NCBI GenBank assembly: GCA_910574455.1
Contig: CAJSYZ010000010.1
Span: 2,446,770 to 2,510,769, forward strand
Length of the DNA stretch: 64,000 nt
Reading direction: 5' to 3'
Origin: Trichaptum fuscoviolaceum
Lineage: Eukaryota > Basidiomycota > Agaricomycetes > Hymenochaetales > Trichaptaceae
In this document: one piece after another, positions 20,884-32,315 of the stretch
Layout of the letters: the number at the start of each line of letters is the position of its first letter
How positions within the stretch are numbered: the first letter of the stretch is position 1
Made by a program: the position numbers and the translations under genes
The notes under the pieces: model-generated
What the model was told of the DNA's origin: nothing
What the model saw: the letters and a program-made list of their open reading frames with translations, nothing else
Databases searched by the model: none

Positions 20884-22256
20884 AACCCCATGGGCTTGGT
20901 TTGAACCAAAGACAGGAATTTCGACAATTTTGGTAGTAATTGCCGGTAGAATTCCAATACTACCATTTTACGGTACAAAAATCAACTGTAGATACTACCA
21001 CCGATTACTACCAGTAAAACAATTACTACCAAAAAATAAACTTACAGTTGAGTTCTCACTACCAATATATGAATATCTTACGAAAACATTCTCAGATTTT
21101 CCAAAGTTTCCTCTATGTAGCACATGTCCACCCTCTTTCTTCCTCTCCACACTCCTTACAGCATGGTGCACATGTTGATAGCCCCCGAGAGTGCTCACTA
21201 GTAGTTTCCTTGTCGGAAGTTGATATTGTATGGCCGGTTCTCGTCAGAAAGAATGCCAATGAGCAAGGTAGCGGCTGGTAGGACGGGTTCTGCGGTGAGC
21301 GTGGCGGATGGGGAAGGATGAGGAGGTAAGTCGCAATGACCTGTAACAGAAGAGGAATTAATCAGTTTGTAATATCATCAAATAACGTGCATGGCGAGAC
21401 ACTCCAAAGCGCCGATGTCTTTCATTATAACTTGATCGTCCGTTGAAGCATTTCATAGCTGAATCAGCACCTGCACTTGCTCCTCGTTTGGTAGCCACTC
21501 ACCTTAGGTTGCATAATGTACACCACAACCTCCCACATCTCCTTCCTCCTCTCCTGGCCGGAGCCCCTTCCCAGCGCGTCCCAGATGCCGCTCCAGACGC
21601 AGACACGTCTGCATGTGTGTCTTTGCTTCCATTTAGCGATTGTTGTTGAGGCACTCGAGAGCGCAGACGTCGATCGCACCGAGGGCGGAAGTCGTCGGCG
21701 GATGAGCGGGAGGCGGGGCAATGGAGGCAAGTGGTGGAGGACGTACATAGATGTAGGCTGGATGAGAGCGAGGACTTGGAGAAATTTGCTTACTTCGGTT
21801 CCCGGTTGAGTACAATCACCGGTGCCGACTTCTCCCAAAATAGTAATTTTACCCCTTTGTAGGCCCGCCCTAAACCTGAATAGTATTCAACATATAAACC
21901 CCTTTAACATATTTTCTTTCGTTTGTTCGTACCTCTACGACGTGCGTACCTATGTTTGTACCAATTGACCATATTAAAATAAATACCAATGATTACAACC
22001 AAACGACAATTTGTGCCAACATTAAGTACGAAGATAAATCAAGTCCCAATAATTGCTACCAGTGTTACATCAACTACCACAAATTACTACCGCGGGTACA
22101 TTTACTACCGGCAATTACTACCAAAGGCATATTTCAACCACTTTAACTACCAATATATCCTACCAATATTTACTACCAAAGTTGCATTTTCTACCAATAA
22201 CTACTACCAAAATTGTCGGAAATCCTGTCTTTGGTTTAAACCAGCGCCCTGGGGTT
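20884..22256. mobile_element. Non-autonomous DNA transposon with TACTACC-rich subterminal repeats
   Basis: The ends are inverted repeats of about 60 bases: AACCCCATGGGCTTGGTTTG at 20884 against the reverse complement ending ...GCGCCCTGGGGTT at 22256, including the shared CAAAGACAGGA and CGACAATTTTGGTAGTA. Just inside both ends the motif ACTACC, often TTACTACC, is repeated many times, all in the same orientation on the + strand at the left and right. The middle (about 21130-21830) is a GC-richer sequence without a recognised gene and may be captured. No target duplication or transposase was found, so the superfamily is unassigned. Confidence 0.65.
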
Positions 22257-22518
22257 ATTGAAGATTCGGAGTATCCGCCATTACCGTGTCGGACCGTGAG
22301 AGTCCTGCCTACTACTTTGAGTTCAGGGGCTCACTGGGCACGACTCTTCTCTTCTTACCATCATCATCGATCCATCAACCGACAACCTTAGCAGCTGCAT
22401 TACTCTGCGATTGTCTATCTGCCTTACCTGAGCCGATGGAGGTATGTACACATATGAAAACTGCGCTATAATTCTACTGACTAAAGGCCGCGACGCCAGG
22501 GATGCTACCGGAACGGGA
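22257..22518. other. Leader region of subgroup III pseudogene
   Basis: Shares the leader found upstream of the genes at 32490, 42121 and 60701: CTCTTCTTACCATCATCA, then a GTATGT donor and CTGACTAAAG acceptor, then GCCGCGACGCCAGG. This suggests a conserved promoter and 5'-UTR intron. Confidence 0.5.
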
Positions 22519-23724
22519 ATGAATAACTCACTGTTGCCTATCGAGGTCGTGGACCTCATCATCGAAGACTTCATATCGGAGCATGCGGATAAGAGACCAA
22601 AGCTTGAGCCTCCACTTTTCCTCCCTCAGTGGTACCTCACACCCCTGCTTCGAGTCTGCGGCCACGGCCCGCAGTAGCCGAGAAGTACCTGTACCGGACT
22701 GTCGCCGTCGGAAGCAATTTGCATAATCTATCCCCTGTCATCAAAGGCGAGACCCGCGATGCCAGATATTTTCGAATTCGCAATCTACAGATGACGCAGA
22801 CAAAGCGAAACGGCCACCAAATTGCTGAGGACCTGCTGGTAACCTTGGCGATGAACACTCGACTGGCTTCCTTGGTCAAAACTCTCTGGCTGGGACTTGA
22901 ACCTGTCGATGACCCTGCGCAAGAGTGGACGCAGACGAACATCAGCATTCTTCAAATTTGCCCTAATGTTAATCAAGCAGAAATCCGGGGATTCGCCGCG
23001 AACAAAAGAGATACCCTGCTTAGCGTGTTAAAGGAAAAAATCGCTCTCATCGTTCCTCATATCTACCAGGAATCAGTCATATCGCAGCAGTTGTAAGCTA
23101 TACTCATCGCATCTGTTTGAAGTAATGCAGAAATGGCCGAAGCTCCGAAGCATCACGGTACATTACGTGGACCAGAGACGTAGGCCAACGTTCGATGCGT
23201 CACAGGCCGCCGATTGTTGTCCAGAACTGCGCGAAGTCATCTTCAAAGGTTTTGTCCTTTTTCGCGACGAGCTCAAGGTTCTATACACATTGTGCAGCGG
23301 CGTTACAAGACTTGAGGTTCCGGGTCTTGGCCACAACGGCGAGTCGCTAGATGCGTTATGCGATTGCTAACGCGCGGGGTCGTCCACACTCGAGTACTTG
23401 TCGTTGCGCATACACCTGCCCAATCTGCCTTTGTATCAACCTCTATCTCAGGTCCTGTCAATGCTCAATGGCCTTCGGGAGTTGGTGCTGCTTGACATGA
23501 GATTGGATGTGGACGCCATCTCCGAGCTTCCACGACTCGAGCGATTGAGCTGCAGTCCTCATATCGACAACGATGGTTTGATGAGTCTTTCTAGACGTCT
23601 AAGAGACACAAATAAGCTTCCGTCGCTTAAGTCTATTTCAATGGCGGCTTACTCATTTTCGAACAACGCCGATGGAAGGAAGGAACTTAAAGAAAGCTGT
23701 ATTGTACGGAAAATCCATTTTTGA
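22519..23724 (+). pseudogene. F-box/leucine-rich-like pseudogene, subgroup III
   Basis: Starts MNNSLLPIEVVDLIIEDFISEH and PQWYLTPLLRV, then loses frame at about 22660 within the F-box (the CR-WHAV part is garbled). It resumes as AEKYLYRTVAVGS, breaks again near 23045-23100, runs open from MQKWPKLRSI to CDC, meets a stop at about 23368, and continues to IVRKIHF at 23724. It is collinear with 40868-42121. At least three disabling changes. Confidence 0.85.
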
Positions 23725-24149
23725 TGTGTCGTTAGAAGTAATTTGGTTTCTTTACCATAATTTTCTCGATCTGTTATAAATAGTTACACGTCCACATCAT
23801 CTGCTGCACATTGATGAACGTCTCGGCCTGTCTTATCTACGAAGAGCTAAGGACTTCAAAGTATCTATCTCTTCTCGCTACAAGAGTATGCGGTCGTTTC
23901 ATTCGAAAGGTTTTAAGGCTCGAAGATGGCCGGATACAAGCCTAGCTTTAAGAGTTGATATCTTACTTGTGTGTGACCTTGACGCTTATACACACGATGA
24001 AGTGTCCAGTTACCTCCAGTACATCCAAGATCATGTTTAGTTCAATTGAAACGGCCGAGCTGGGAGTGCGGGCAATATGATAAACTTCCTCCGAAAGAAT
24101 TCTGAACTTCCCTGTAGGATTCTATAACCTGTATACCGCCTTATGTATC

Positions 24150-24720
24150 CATTGACATGCTGAAGGGGAAGTTGGTCATTTCGTGTCCCAGCAGAGTCTT
24201 CATTCGACTCCTATGGTGAAAAAGGAGGAATCCCGTCACAGATATTTAACATGATGCAAAGGTGGCCGAAGCCTCAAAACATCCGGGTAAAAGAGTTTCT
24301 CAGCACGGGGAAAATAAAGTATAACATGATGTATCTCAGGTCTCTCTGTGCTTTCCAGACCCCAAGGTGTCGCCTTCACAGATGCCGTCCTGCATGTGAG
24401 CGAACTTCAAACTCGAGCTTGTACACAGTGTATGTGCTACGTATGTGCGGTGCACTGCTTGGTTCACTAAACGGAGACCCGGTTGGCAGCCGTGGCGATG
24501 CAGCAGATGTATTTTGTGAACATGGTCCCCGGCTCTCAAGATAGACGTACCACAGCACTACTATATATATGGGCCTCTACTTCATACCAAACCTCATTGA
24601 ATGGCTCCTGGAGATGCAACTCTATCGTTTGTCAGTGGATTTAGACTTTCGCAAATGTCATTGGTCCGTCGCTCTGACGAAAAACAAGGAAAACATTTCT
24701 GCCTGTAATCAGCAGTCAAT
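24150..24720 (+). pseudogene. Fragment of F-box/leucine-rich-like gene
   Basis: Only the middle part is recognisable: DMLKGKLVIS, then NMMQRWPKPQNIRVKEF and scattered pieces related to CCPDL and CE-LRAW segments in changing frames. The F-box and the C-terminus are missing. Deeply decayed. Confidence 0.6.
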
Positions 24721-25141
24721 TTACTAGAAGCAAGGCATCTTTATAACCCTATCAGACAAGTGGCTAATGGATAATTTAGAGTCTACATATTCTGCAAACC
24801 AGGCAACTCAAGCACCCCCAATGTGTAATGACTGTAGTCTTTAATTCTCATTGAAAACCTCACCGGACTTGTGCTGCAGATGAGTGTGAACTGGCTACTA
24901 ATTGCATATTATATCATAATTTGTTGACTACTATACTGGTGAAATCATCTTTTCATTGAAACAAAACTCGGAAATGATAGGAACAGGAAACAATGTCGAA
25001 CAAACCTACATATGTATGTATAAAAGTAACCATATGCGATTCAAGCAGCGATTGATGTCTTTCAGTGTGCTGCTCCATTAGTTGTGATAGATCTGCGCTG
25101 TCTGATCCCAGATGTCGCAGATGAGACTCATAATTATGGGA
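24721..25141. other. Spacer to LTR element, no gene
   Basis: AT-rich DNA up to the target site GATTG of the LTR element. Nothing supportable. Confidence 0.4.
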
Positions 25142-25146
25142 GATTG

Positions 25147-27620
25147 TGTCGGGATCCCCCAGGACCCCAACATGTCTAAGGCAATCCCGAACAGAACCCG
25201 GTATGCTGAAACCCGAAATCGCGACCTTGGCTAGATCCCGAAAGGATCCCCCGCTCTCTGATCCCAGAAGAACCTCTGCTTCGCCATGCATTCTCCTGCT
25301 AAAGAGTTCCGCCCCGCTACGACCTCCTCGCCCCTGCTTGTCCTCGCCCACGTCTCCTCGTCAGTCCCCCGCCTCGTCCCCGTGTCTCGATCCATCCCTA
25401 GCCCGCCTCGTCGTTCCCCCGACTCTAGGATGATCCCCCGCTCGCTCCCCGCTCCCGTCATGCTCTGTTCCCCGCCCCAGCGAACTCCGTACCTCGCCAT
25501 AGTCCCGAAGTCACTCACCATAGCCACAGCCATAGCCATAGCCTGCCAAAGCCATAGCCATAGCCATAGCTATCCCAGACCTCGTAGGTTCTCGACTATG
25601 CCCGGATACCAGATCCCGGCCTCGCGTCCACAGTCATGAAGTGCAGTTAGGAGATTGATCCACTGCGTCCAAAGCCGACCTCTGTCTGGCCTTGAGTAAG
25701 CCAACACGACAGCTGTCAAGGATTGCTGTCCCGCAATCCTGCCCGGTCACGAACCCTGCCCTGCGCTCGTCCTGCCACGGTGCCCTAGCTAACCCCTTCG
25801 ACATCCTGTGCCTCTCGACCTGCCCTTGTTCGTCCACAGCCTGCCCCGCCAGGAATCCCGCCTCGCCGCGAACGCTGTCAAGCGTCCCCTCTGACAATCC
25901 CGCAACCCACGCTCGTTCACGGTTGGAGTTCTGTCAAGACTCCCCCACTCGTCCCGGTTGGAGTCCCGCCAAACTCCCCCCGCTCGTTTCCCGACTAGAG
26001 TCCCGCCAGACTCCCCCGTTCATTCCCGGTAGAAACCCCGCTCGCTTCCCGGTTGGAATCCCGCTCCTTTCCCCCGCACGATCCCAGTCGAAATCCCGCT
26101 CGTTTCCCGCCTCGCGTCCCGTCTCGAATCCCTGCGCAAATCCCCCGCAGGATTCCCGCCCCTTCGATCCCGCCGCGATTCCCATCGCAACCCCAGCTAA
26201 GTTCCCGCTCTGATTCCCGAAAGATTCCCGCTACGATTCCCGGTCGAAACCCGAACTCGATTCCCAGTCGAAACCCGAACTCGATTCCCGGTTGAAACCC
26301 GAACCAGATTCCCTGCATGATCCCGTCGCGAATTGCGCGAGTTTCCCGTTGTCCAAGGGAAACCCCTTAGCCTCCCCGCTCCTCGATGCTAACCTCGTCT
26401 TGAGATGCCCCAGGTGATTGGTCTGGCCACGCACGTGCCAGCCAACTAGTCTCGTTAGTAGCGTCCTGTCCCGGCCCGTAGACCACATTCCCGCCACCCC
26501 GTGTGCGGGAGTGATCTCATTGTCCGCAAGGACTCGAACCCCGTCCTTAGTCGCCCTGCCCCGCGCGCGCCTTGCGATTAGGCTTTGTTACGACATCGAA
26601 GCACCGGCTTCTTCGAAGTTGGTCCCTGTCGATCTCCCGCGACCCTGATCCACGCCAGAAGTTGCCTGCAACTTATCCCGAGACGATGTATGCATTACAT
26701 CCGCCCCCCACGCTCGTTACCCCGCTGCCTGTGCGCCAGCTTGATACCTCGCGCACAATTACATTCCTTTAGTTCTCTTTGTTTCACTTGACCATGCTTC
26801 ACGCTCGTTCCCTTAAGATCTTGCCCAGATGTTCCCGCACCGAATCCCGAATCCCGGATTCACGTCACTGTATGCGCGGCCTTCACCCGCAAGATTGTGT
26901 AACTAGTTAGTTGCGCGTTTGTGCATGCCCGTTCCCTGTAGATTCTGCCCAGTAGATAAATACCTGTCGCCACCGTAAGGAGCACTCACTTTTGTCCTCT
27001 TGTCGAGTGCTTCCTTAGGTGTGTTTCTGTCTTGTCTCTAGTGTAGTTTTACAATGCTGACTTGTCGAGTGCTTCCTTAGGAAACCTCCTCCTGATAACA
27101 GAAGTGTTGCCTTGAGATCCCGGTTATCCTGAGCTCTCTGCTCCTGTCCTGAGCACGCCTGCTCTCTGGCTCTCTTGTCTCTGTCTTGTCCCGGATCCCG
27201 CTTGGCGAATCCCGCTCTGAGTCCTGCCCAGAATCCCGCTCTGAGATTCCCGCCAGAATCCCGCTCTGCGATTCCCGCCAAAGTCCCGAACGATTCCCGC
27301 TCTGCGATCCCTGCACGAATCCAGATTCCCGCACAAATCCAGATTCCCGCCAGAATCCCGCTTGGCATTTCCCCGCGTCTCGACTCTGTCTCCCCGCGCC
27401 TCGACTCTGCCTTCCCCGCCTCGACTCTGACTCCGTCCCGTCCTCGCCTTGAGCCCCCTTGCGTCGCGCCCCCGTAGCCCCGCTCCCCGCGCGACTCCGT
27501 TGGCGTTGTAGCGTCCTTAACGGTTCCCCTTCGCCTTCTCCGCTGCCGCGCGCTCTCCCAGGCCTTGCCCCGGAAGCCGCTAACGCGCCCCGGCCCCCAG
27601 GTTCCCCCCAGGTCGTAACA
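25147..27620 (+). repeat. 5' LTR (2,474 bp)
   Basis: TGTCGGG...CGTAACA. Much of it is a loose array of ATTCCCG/TCCCG words (about 26050-26330 and 27180-27360). A TATA-like GATAAATA at 26954-26961 is followed 27 bases later by ACTTTTGTCCT (26988-26998), the presumed RNA 5' end. The 21-base block CTTGTCGAGTGCTTCCTTAG + G occurs twice (26999-27019 and 27061-27081). Confidence 0.88.
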
Positions 27621-27622
27621 TT

Positions 27623-27633
27623 AGGACAAAAGT
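27623..27633 (+). promoter_or_regulatory. Self-complementary primer-binding site
   Basis: AGGACAAAAGT is the exact reverse complement of ACTTTTGTCCT at 26988-26998, the predicted start of the element's RNA. This is the arrangement of Tf1/sushi-type self-primed elements, where the RNA 5' end folds back to prime minus-strand synthesis. Confidence 0.75.
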
Positions 27634-27724
27634 CTAAAGCTTACCGTAACCAGGATTGGCAACAATCTACGTTCTTTACCCGACTCTTTTTTTTCGGACT
27701 TCGACAAAAAATCCCCGCGTCGCT

Positions 27725-28909
27725 ATGTCCGCGTCAGACTCCCGCTCCTCGCGCTCGTCTTCCCCGAGCAATTCCCGGCCACAGTCACCTGCTGTCCAGC
27801 TCCCCCGGCTTGTCTCTGTCCCTGCCTCGCCAGCCACGTCCCGGTCAACTTCCCCAGCCTCGGTAGCACCTCGTCCCCGCTCTCGCCCTGCGTCCCATAC
27901 ATCGTCCCCAGAAACTCGTGAACTGTGCCGTAAACTGCGCCTCTGTTTCTACTGCGGTTCTAACGAACATTTGGTTCCCGCATGTCAGACTGCCCCGCCC
28001 CGTGCCACGATGCCCCGTCCTACGGTTCCCCGAATCCCGTCCCCGACCAAGCGCACCCTTTCTGATGCTGATAGGCATGAAAGGCGAAAACTTGGGCTCT
28101 GCTTCTACTGTGGAACAAAGGGCCACTTGATTCGCGATTGTGCTGAAAGGCCTCCCGTGAAAAAAGCCGCTCCTCCCGCAAAGGTCGCACCCCGGAAGTC
28201 TAGCCCGAAACGCCAGTTTGCGACGATAGGTGTCCAAGCTACGTCCTCGGATTCTGCCCCGGAAACCCGCGCCCCCGCTGCCTCAGAACCGTCTCCCGCC
28301 ATGTTGAGCCGCGTTACACAAGTCATGACCCGAATGGTGCCCTACTGCACCCAGATAGTCCAAGACACGGATCCTGCGTTCAGCCAGTTCCTGTGTCACG
28401 AAGTTGAAAGCCTCTTACAGGGTTTGATACAAGTATGCATCTCTGACCTGCAAACGATCCCGTCAACGTCTACTGCCGCCCCAGTCCCGACTGTCACGTC
28501 CCCCGCTCCAGACGCTTCGACCCCAGCTTCTCCCGCCGTGCCTCCAGTTCCCGCACCTGTTTCCCCGGTCCCTGAACCAGTTCCCGCTTCGATCCCGACC
28601 CCGCTCGACTCCGTTGTTCCCGAACGACTGCTTGGTGCTGCAGAAGCACAAGCAAACGCGTCCCAAACTTTGGTAGATTTCCTGCACCGAAAATCCCGTC
28701 CAGCCCAGTCCCAGTCGATCCCGGAAGGGCCCCCTGAGGCCACCCTGCCTGAAGTCTTGTCCTCGACCCCCGCTTCGTCCCCGCCCCTGGTCCTTGCGAA
28801 ACCCGACCGCCTAGGCAAACTGACTGCCTCTCCCCAGCTTGGTGGGAAAGGCACGCCTCGACGAAAGCAAAGCCGCCCTTTGGCGCGAATTTTGGTCAAA
28901 ACCCGGTAG
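27725..28909 (+). CDS. Gag-like protein with two CCHC zinc knuckles
   Basis: 394 residues from the first ATG in a long frame (the frame is open further upstream without an ATG). Ser/Pro/Arg-rich N-terminus, then CFYCGSNEHLVPAC and CFYCGTKGHLIRDC, both perfect C-x2-C-x4-H-x4-C knuckles about 40 residues apart, each preceded by an (R/K)-L-(R/G)-L motif. The second half is Pro/Ser/Thr-rich. The typical retrotransposon-gag helical domain present in the chromovirus at 44759 is not recognisable, so this may be a nucleocapsid-only protein that packages element RNA while the helper supplies capsid and enzymes (inference). It is the only gene inside the element. Confidence 0.75.
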   Translation: MSASDSRSSRSSSPSNSRPQSPAVQLPRLVSVPASPATSRSTSPASVAPRPRSRPASHTSSPETRELCRKLRLCFYCGSNEHLVPACQTAPPRATMPRPTVPRIPSPTKRTLSDADRHERRKLGLCFYCGTKGHLIRDCAERPPVKKAAPPAKVAPRKSSPKRQFATIGVQATSSDSAPETRAPAASEPSPAMLSRVTQVMTRMVPYCTQIVQDTDPAFSQFLCHEVESLLQGLIQVCISDLQTIPSTSTAAPVPTVTSPAPDASTPASPAVPPVPAPVSPVPEPVPASIPTPLDSVVPERLLGAAEAQANASQTLVDFLHRKSRPAQSQSIPEGPPEATLPEVLSSTPASSPPLVLAKPDRLGKLTASPQLGGKGTPRRKQSRPLARILVKTR

Positions 28910-29065
28910 ATTCCCCCGCGAATTTTTTTCGGATTATGTTTAGTCTCGCGTTGGTAATAATGGTTTCTCGACGGAAATCCCGAAAGACTCTGCGCCTTGG
29001 TTATGATTATGGTTATTAAGTATTGGATAATTAGTACGGAAAGCTAAAGACTACTCTAATCCTTT

Positions 29066-29096
29066 GGTGCTCCGGAGTAGCACCTTTGGAGGGGGG
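29066..29096 (+). promoter_or_regulatory. Hairpin plus polypurine tract before the 3' LTR
   Basis: GGTGC (29066-29070), 9-base loop, GCACC (29080-29084), then TTT and GGAGGGGGG (29088-29096), the plus-strand primer of reverse transcription. The hairpin covaries with the one at 49707-49725. Confidence 0.75.
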
Positions 29097-29099
29097 TAA

Positions 29100-31590
29100 T
29101 GTCGGGATCCCCCAGGACCCCAACATGTCTAAGGCAATCCCGAACAGAACCCGGTATGCTGAAACCCGAAATCGCGACCTTGGCTAGATCCCGAAAGGAT
29201 CCCCCGCTCTCTGATCCCAGAAGAACCTCTGCTTCGCCATGCATTCTCCTGCTAAAGAGTTCCGCCCCGCTACGACCTCCTCGCCCCTGCTTGTCCTCGC
29301 CCACGTCTCCTCGTCAGTCCCCCGCCTCGTCCCCGTGTCTCGATCCATCCCTAGCCCGCCTCGTCGTTCCCCCGACTCTAGGATGATCCCCCGCTCGCTC
29401 CCCGCTCCCGTCATGCTCTGTTCCCCGCCCCAGCGAACTCCGTACCTCGCCATAGTCCCGAAGTCACTCACCATAGCCACAGCCATAGCCATAGCCTGCC
29501 AAAGCCATAGCCATAGCCATAGCTATCCCAGACCTCGTAGGTTCTCGACTATGCCCGGATACCAGATCCCGGCCTCGCGTCCACAGTCATGAAGTGCAGT
29601 TAGGAGATTGATCCACTGCGTCCAAAGCCGACCTCTGTCTGGCCTTGAGTAAGCCAACACGACAGCGGTCAAGGATTGCTGTCCCGCAATCCTGCCCGGT
29701 CACGAACCCTGCCCTGCGCTCGTCCTGCCACGGTGCCCTAGCTAACCCCTTCGACATCCTGTGCCTCTCGACCTGCCCTTGTTCGTCCACAGCCTGCCCC
29801 GCCAGGAATCCCGCCTCGCCGCGAACGCTGTCAAGCGTCCCCTCTGACAATCCCGCAACCCACGCTCGTTCACGGTTGGAGTTCTGTCAAGACTCCCCCA
29901 CTCGTCCCGGTTGGAGTCCCGCCAAACTCCCCCCGCTCGTTTCCCGACTAGAGTCCCGCCAGACTCCCCCGTTCATTCCCGGTAGAAACCCCGCTCGCTT
30001 CCCGGTTGGAATCCCGCTCCTTTCCCCCGCACGATCCCAGTCGAAATCCCGCTTGTTTCCCGCCTCGCGTCCCGTCTCGAATCCCTGCGCAAATCCCCCG
30101 CAGGATTCCCGCCTTCGATCCCGCCGCGATTCCCATCGCAACCCCAGCTAAGTTCCCGCTCTGATTCCCGAAAGATTCCCGCTACGATTCCCGGTCGAAA
30201 CCCGAACTCGATTCCCAGTCGAAACCCGAACTCGATTCCCGGTTGAAACCCGAACCAGATTCCCTGCATGATCCCGTCGCGAATTGCGCGAGTTTCCCGT
30301 TGTCCAAGGGAAACCCCTTAGCCTCCCCGCTCCTCGATGCTAACCTCGTCTTGAGATAGCCCCAGGTGATTGGTCTGGCCACGCACGTGCCAGCCAACTA
30401 GTCTCGTTAGTAGCGTCCTGTCCCGGCCCGTAGACCACATTCCCGCCACCCCGTGTGCGGGAGTGATCTCATTGTCCGCAAGGACTCGAACCCCGTCCTT
30501 AGTCGCCCTGCCCCGCGCGCGCCTTGCGATTAGGCTTTGTTACGACATCGAAGCACCGGCTTCTTCGAAGTTGGTCCCTGTCGATCTCCCGCGACCCTGA
30601 TCCACGCCAGAAGTTGCCTGCAACTTATCCCGAGACGATGTATGCATTACATCCGCCCCCCACGCTCGTTACCCCGCTGCCTGTGCGCCAGCTTGATACC
30701 TCGCGCACAATTACATTCCTTTAGTTCTCTTTGTTTCACTTGACCATGCTTCACGCTCGTTCCCTTAAGATCTTGCCCAGATGTTCCCGCACCGAATCCC
30801 GAATCCCGGATTCACGTCACTGTATGCGCGGCCTTCACCCGCAAGATTGTGTAACTAGTTAGTTGCGCGTTTGTGCATGCCCGTTCCCTGTAGATTCTGC
30901 CCAGTAGATAAATACCTGTCGCCACCGTAAGGAGCACTCACTTTTGTCCTCTTGTCGAGTGCTTCCTTAGGTGTGTTTCTGTCTTGTCTCTAGTGTAGTT
31001 TTACAATGCTGACTTGTCGAGTGCTTCCTTAGGAAACCTCCTCCTGATAACAGAAGTGTTGCCTTGAGATCCCGGTTATCCTGAGCTCTCTGCTCCTGTC
31101 CTGAGCACGCCTGCTCTCTGGCTCTCTTGTCTCTGTCTTGTCCCGGATCCCGCTCGGCGAATCCCGCTCTGAGTCCTGCCCAGAATCCCGCTCTGAGATT
31201 CCCGCCAGAATCCCGCTCTGCGATTCCCGCCAAAGTCCCGAACGATTCCCGCTCTGCGATCCCTGCACGAATCCAGATTCCCGCACAAATCCAGATTCCC
31301 GCGCGAATCCAGATTCCCGCCAGAATCCCGCTTGGCATTTCCCCGCGTCTCGACTCTGTCTCCCCGCGCCTCGACTCTGCCTTCCCCGCCTCGACTCTGA
31401 CTCCGTCCCGTCCTCGCCTTGAGCCCCCTTGCGTCGCGCCCCCGTAGCCCCGCTCCCCGCGCGACTCCGTTGGCGTTGTAGCGTCCTTAACAGTTCCCCT
31501 TCGCCTTCTCCGCTGCCGCGCGCTCTCCCAGGCCTTGCCCCGGAAGCCGCTAACGCGCCCCGGCCCCCAGGTTCCCCCCAGGTCGTAACA
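29100..31590 (+). repeat. 3' LTR (2,491 bp)
   Basis: Nearly identical to the 5' LTR. It has one extra 18-base unit (CGCGAATCCAGATTCCCG) near 31300. It is followed by the target duplication GATTG at 31591-31595. Confidence 0.88.
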
Positions 31591-31820
31591 GATTGTGCCC
31601 GTTTTCCCATAATTTCCTTCCCTACACTTTTAATATCGTCAATTATACATGTACTTTCTCCGACCTATTCAACTGCATGCGTAGCCGAGTCTCACAGTAT
31701 ATCCTAAGATGGTTTAGCATATCCAACTGATAGAGGTTGCTAAAGTCTGCAACCGTAGAGAGTTTCATTTTGATTCGGGGAATACAAGTAAAGACCGTGT
31801 CCGTGGGAGTTCAAGTTTAA

Positions 31821-32315
31821 GAGTGCGTTCGGCTGCAAAATCTCGCGCGACCATGATCTCGTGGGATCATAATCTGCAGGTGTGCAGATTGAGATACAGG
31901 TTTGTTCCCACACAAGGAGATTTTAATATGTTCGGTGACCCGAATGCACCTTCATTTTCAACACATGATAGCTTGACAAGAACCAACAGAAAAAAATTAC
32001 AACATCAGACCTATGCTTTTTTTTCTTTTTGTTTCTATATCATAGTACTTGAAAGGATGTTTAAGAATATCTACATAATTTTCAGAAATATTTTGGCCTT
32101 CTTTTGATCAAAAATGAGAATGAGATACAGAATCTCAGAATGAAAAACAGCTCTGACCTGTTTCTCTCTTTATTGAAAGAATCTCAATCCGGAATTGAGA
32201 TTTTGTGTTGAGATATTTGCTACCGAATGGGTCGAGTATCTCAAATTATCCCGCGGGATCATGATCTCAAATTTGGCGGGGAGAATCGCGCGAGATTTTG
32301 CAACCGAACGCGCTC
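31821..32315. mobile_element. PIF/Harbinger-like MITE, 495 bp, TAA target duplication
   Basis: Inverted ends GAGTGCGTTCGGCTGCAAAA (31821) and the reverse complement ending ...CCGAACGCGCTC (32315), matching through AAATCTCGCGCGA. TAA flanks both ends (31818-31820 and 32316-32318). Further inside, copies of GATCATGATCTC and related palindromic words occur on both arms. There is no coding sequence. TAA/TTA duplication is typical of PIF/Harbinger elements. Confidence 0.8.

Larger units (their letters stand above)
25147..31590 (+). mobile_element. Non-autonomous LTR retrotransposon (LARD-like) with Gag-like gene only
   Basis: Two 2.47-2.49-kb direct repeats flank a 1,479-bp interior. The target duplication GATTG is present on both sides (25142-25146 and 31591-31595). 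The LTRs begin TGTCGGG and end CGTAACA. The interior has, in order, a primer-binding site (27623-27633), one Gag-like gene with two zinc knuckles, a hairpin and a polypurine tract GGAGGGGGGTAA directly before the 3' LTR. There is no protease, reverse transcriptase or integrase. LTR ends, R region, primer site and polypurine tract match the chromovirus at 43852-50558 in design, so that family is the likely helper. The LTRs differ by only four substitutions, two small indels and one 18-bp unit, so the insertion is young. Confidence 0.88.

Noticed and set aside
20884..22256. Interpretation as a Helitron
   Set aside because: Helitrons lack long terminal inverted repeats; this element has about 60-bp inverted ends.
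28396..28899. Gly/Thr-rich minus-strand frame opposite the Gag-like gene
   Set aside because: Antisense shadow of Pro/Ser-rich coding sequence; the plus frame contains two perfect zinc knuckles.
25231..31610. Many open frames of 60-190 codons on both strands in the 2.5-kb LTRs
   Set aside because: They are by-products of stop-poor, TCCCG-rich repeat DNA and are duplicated in both LTRs. No domain is visible.
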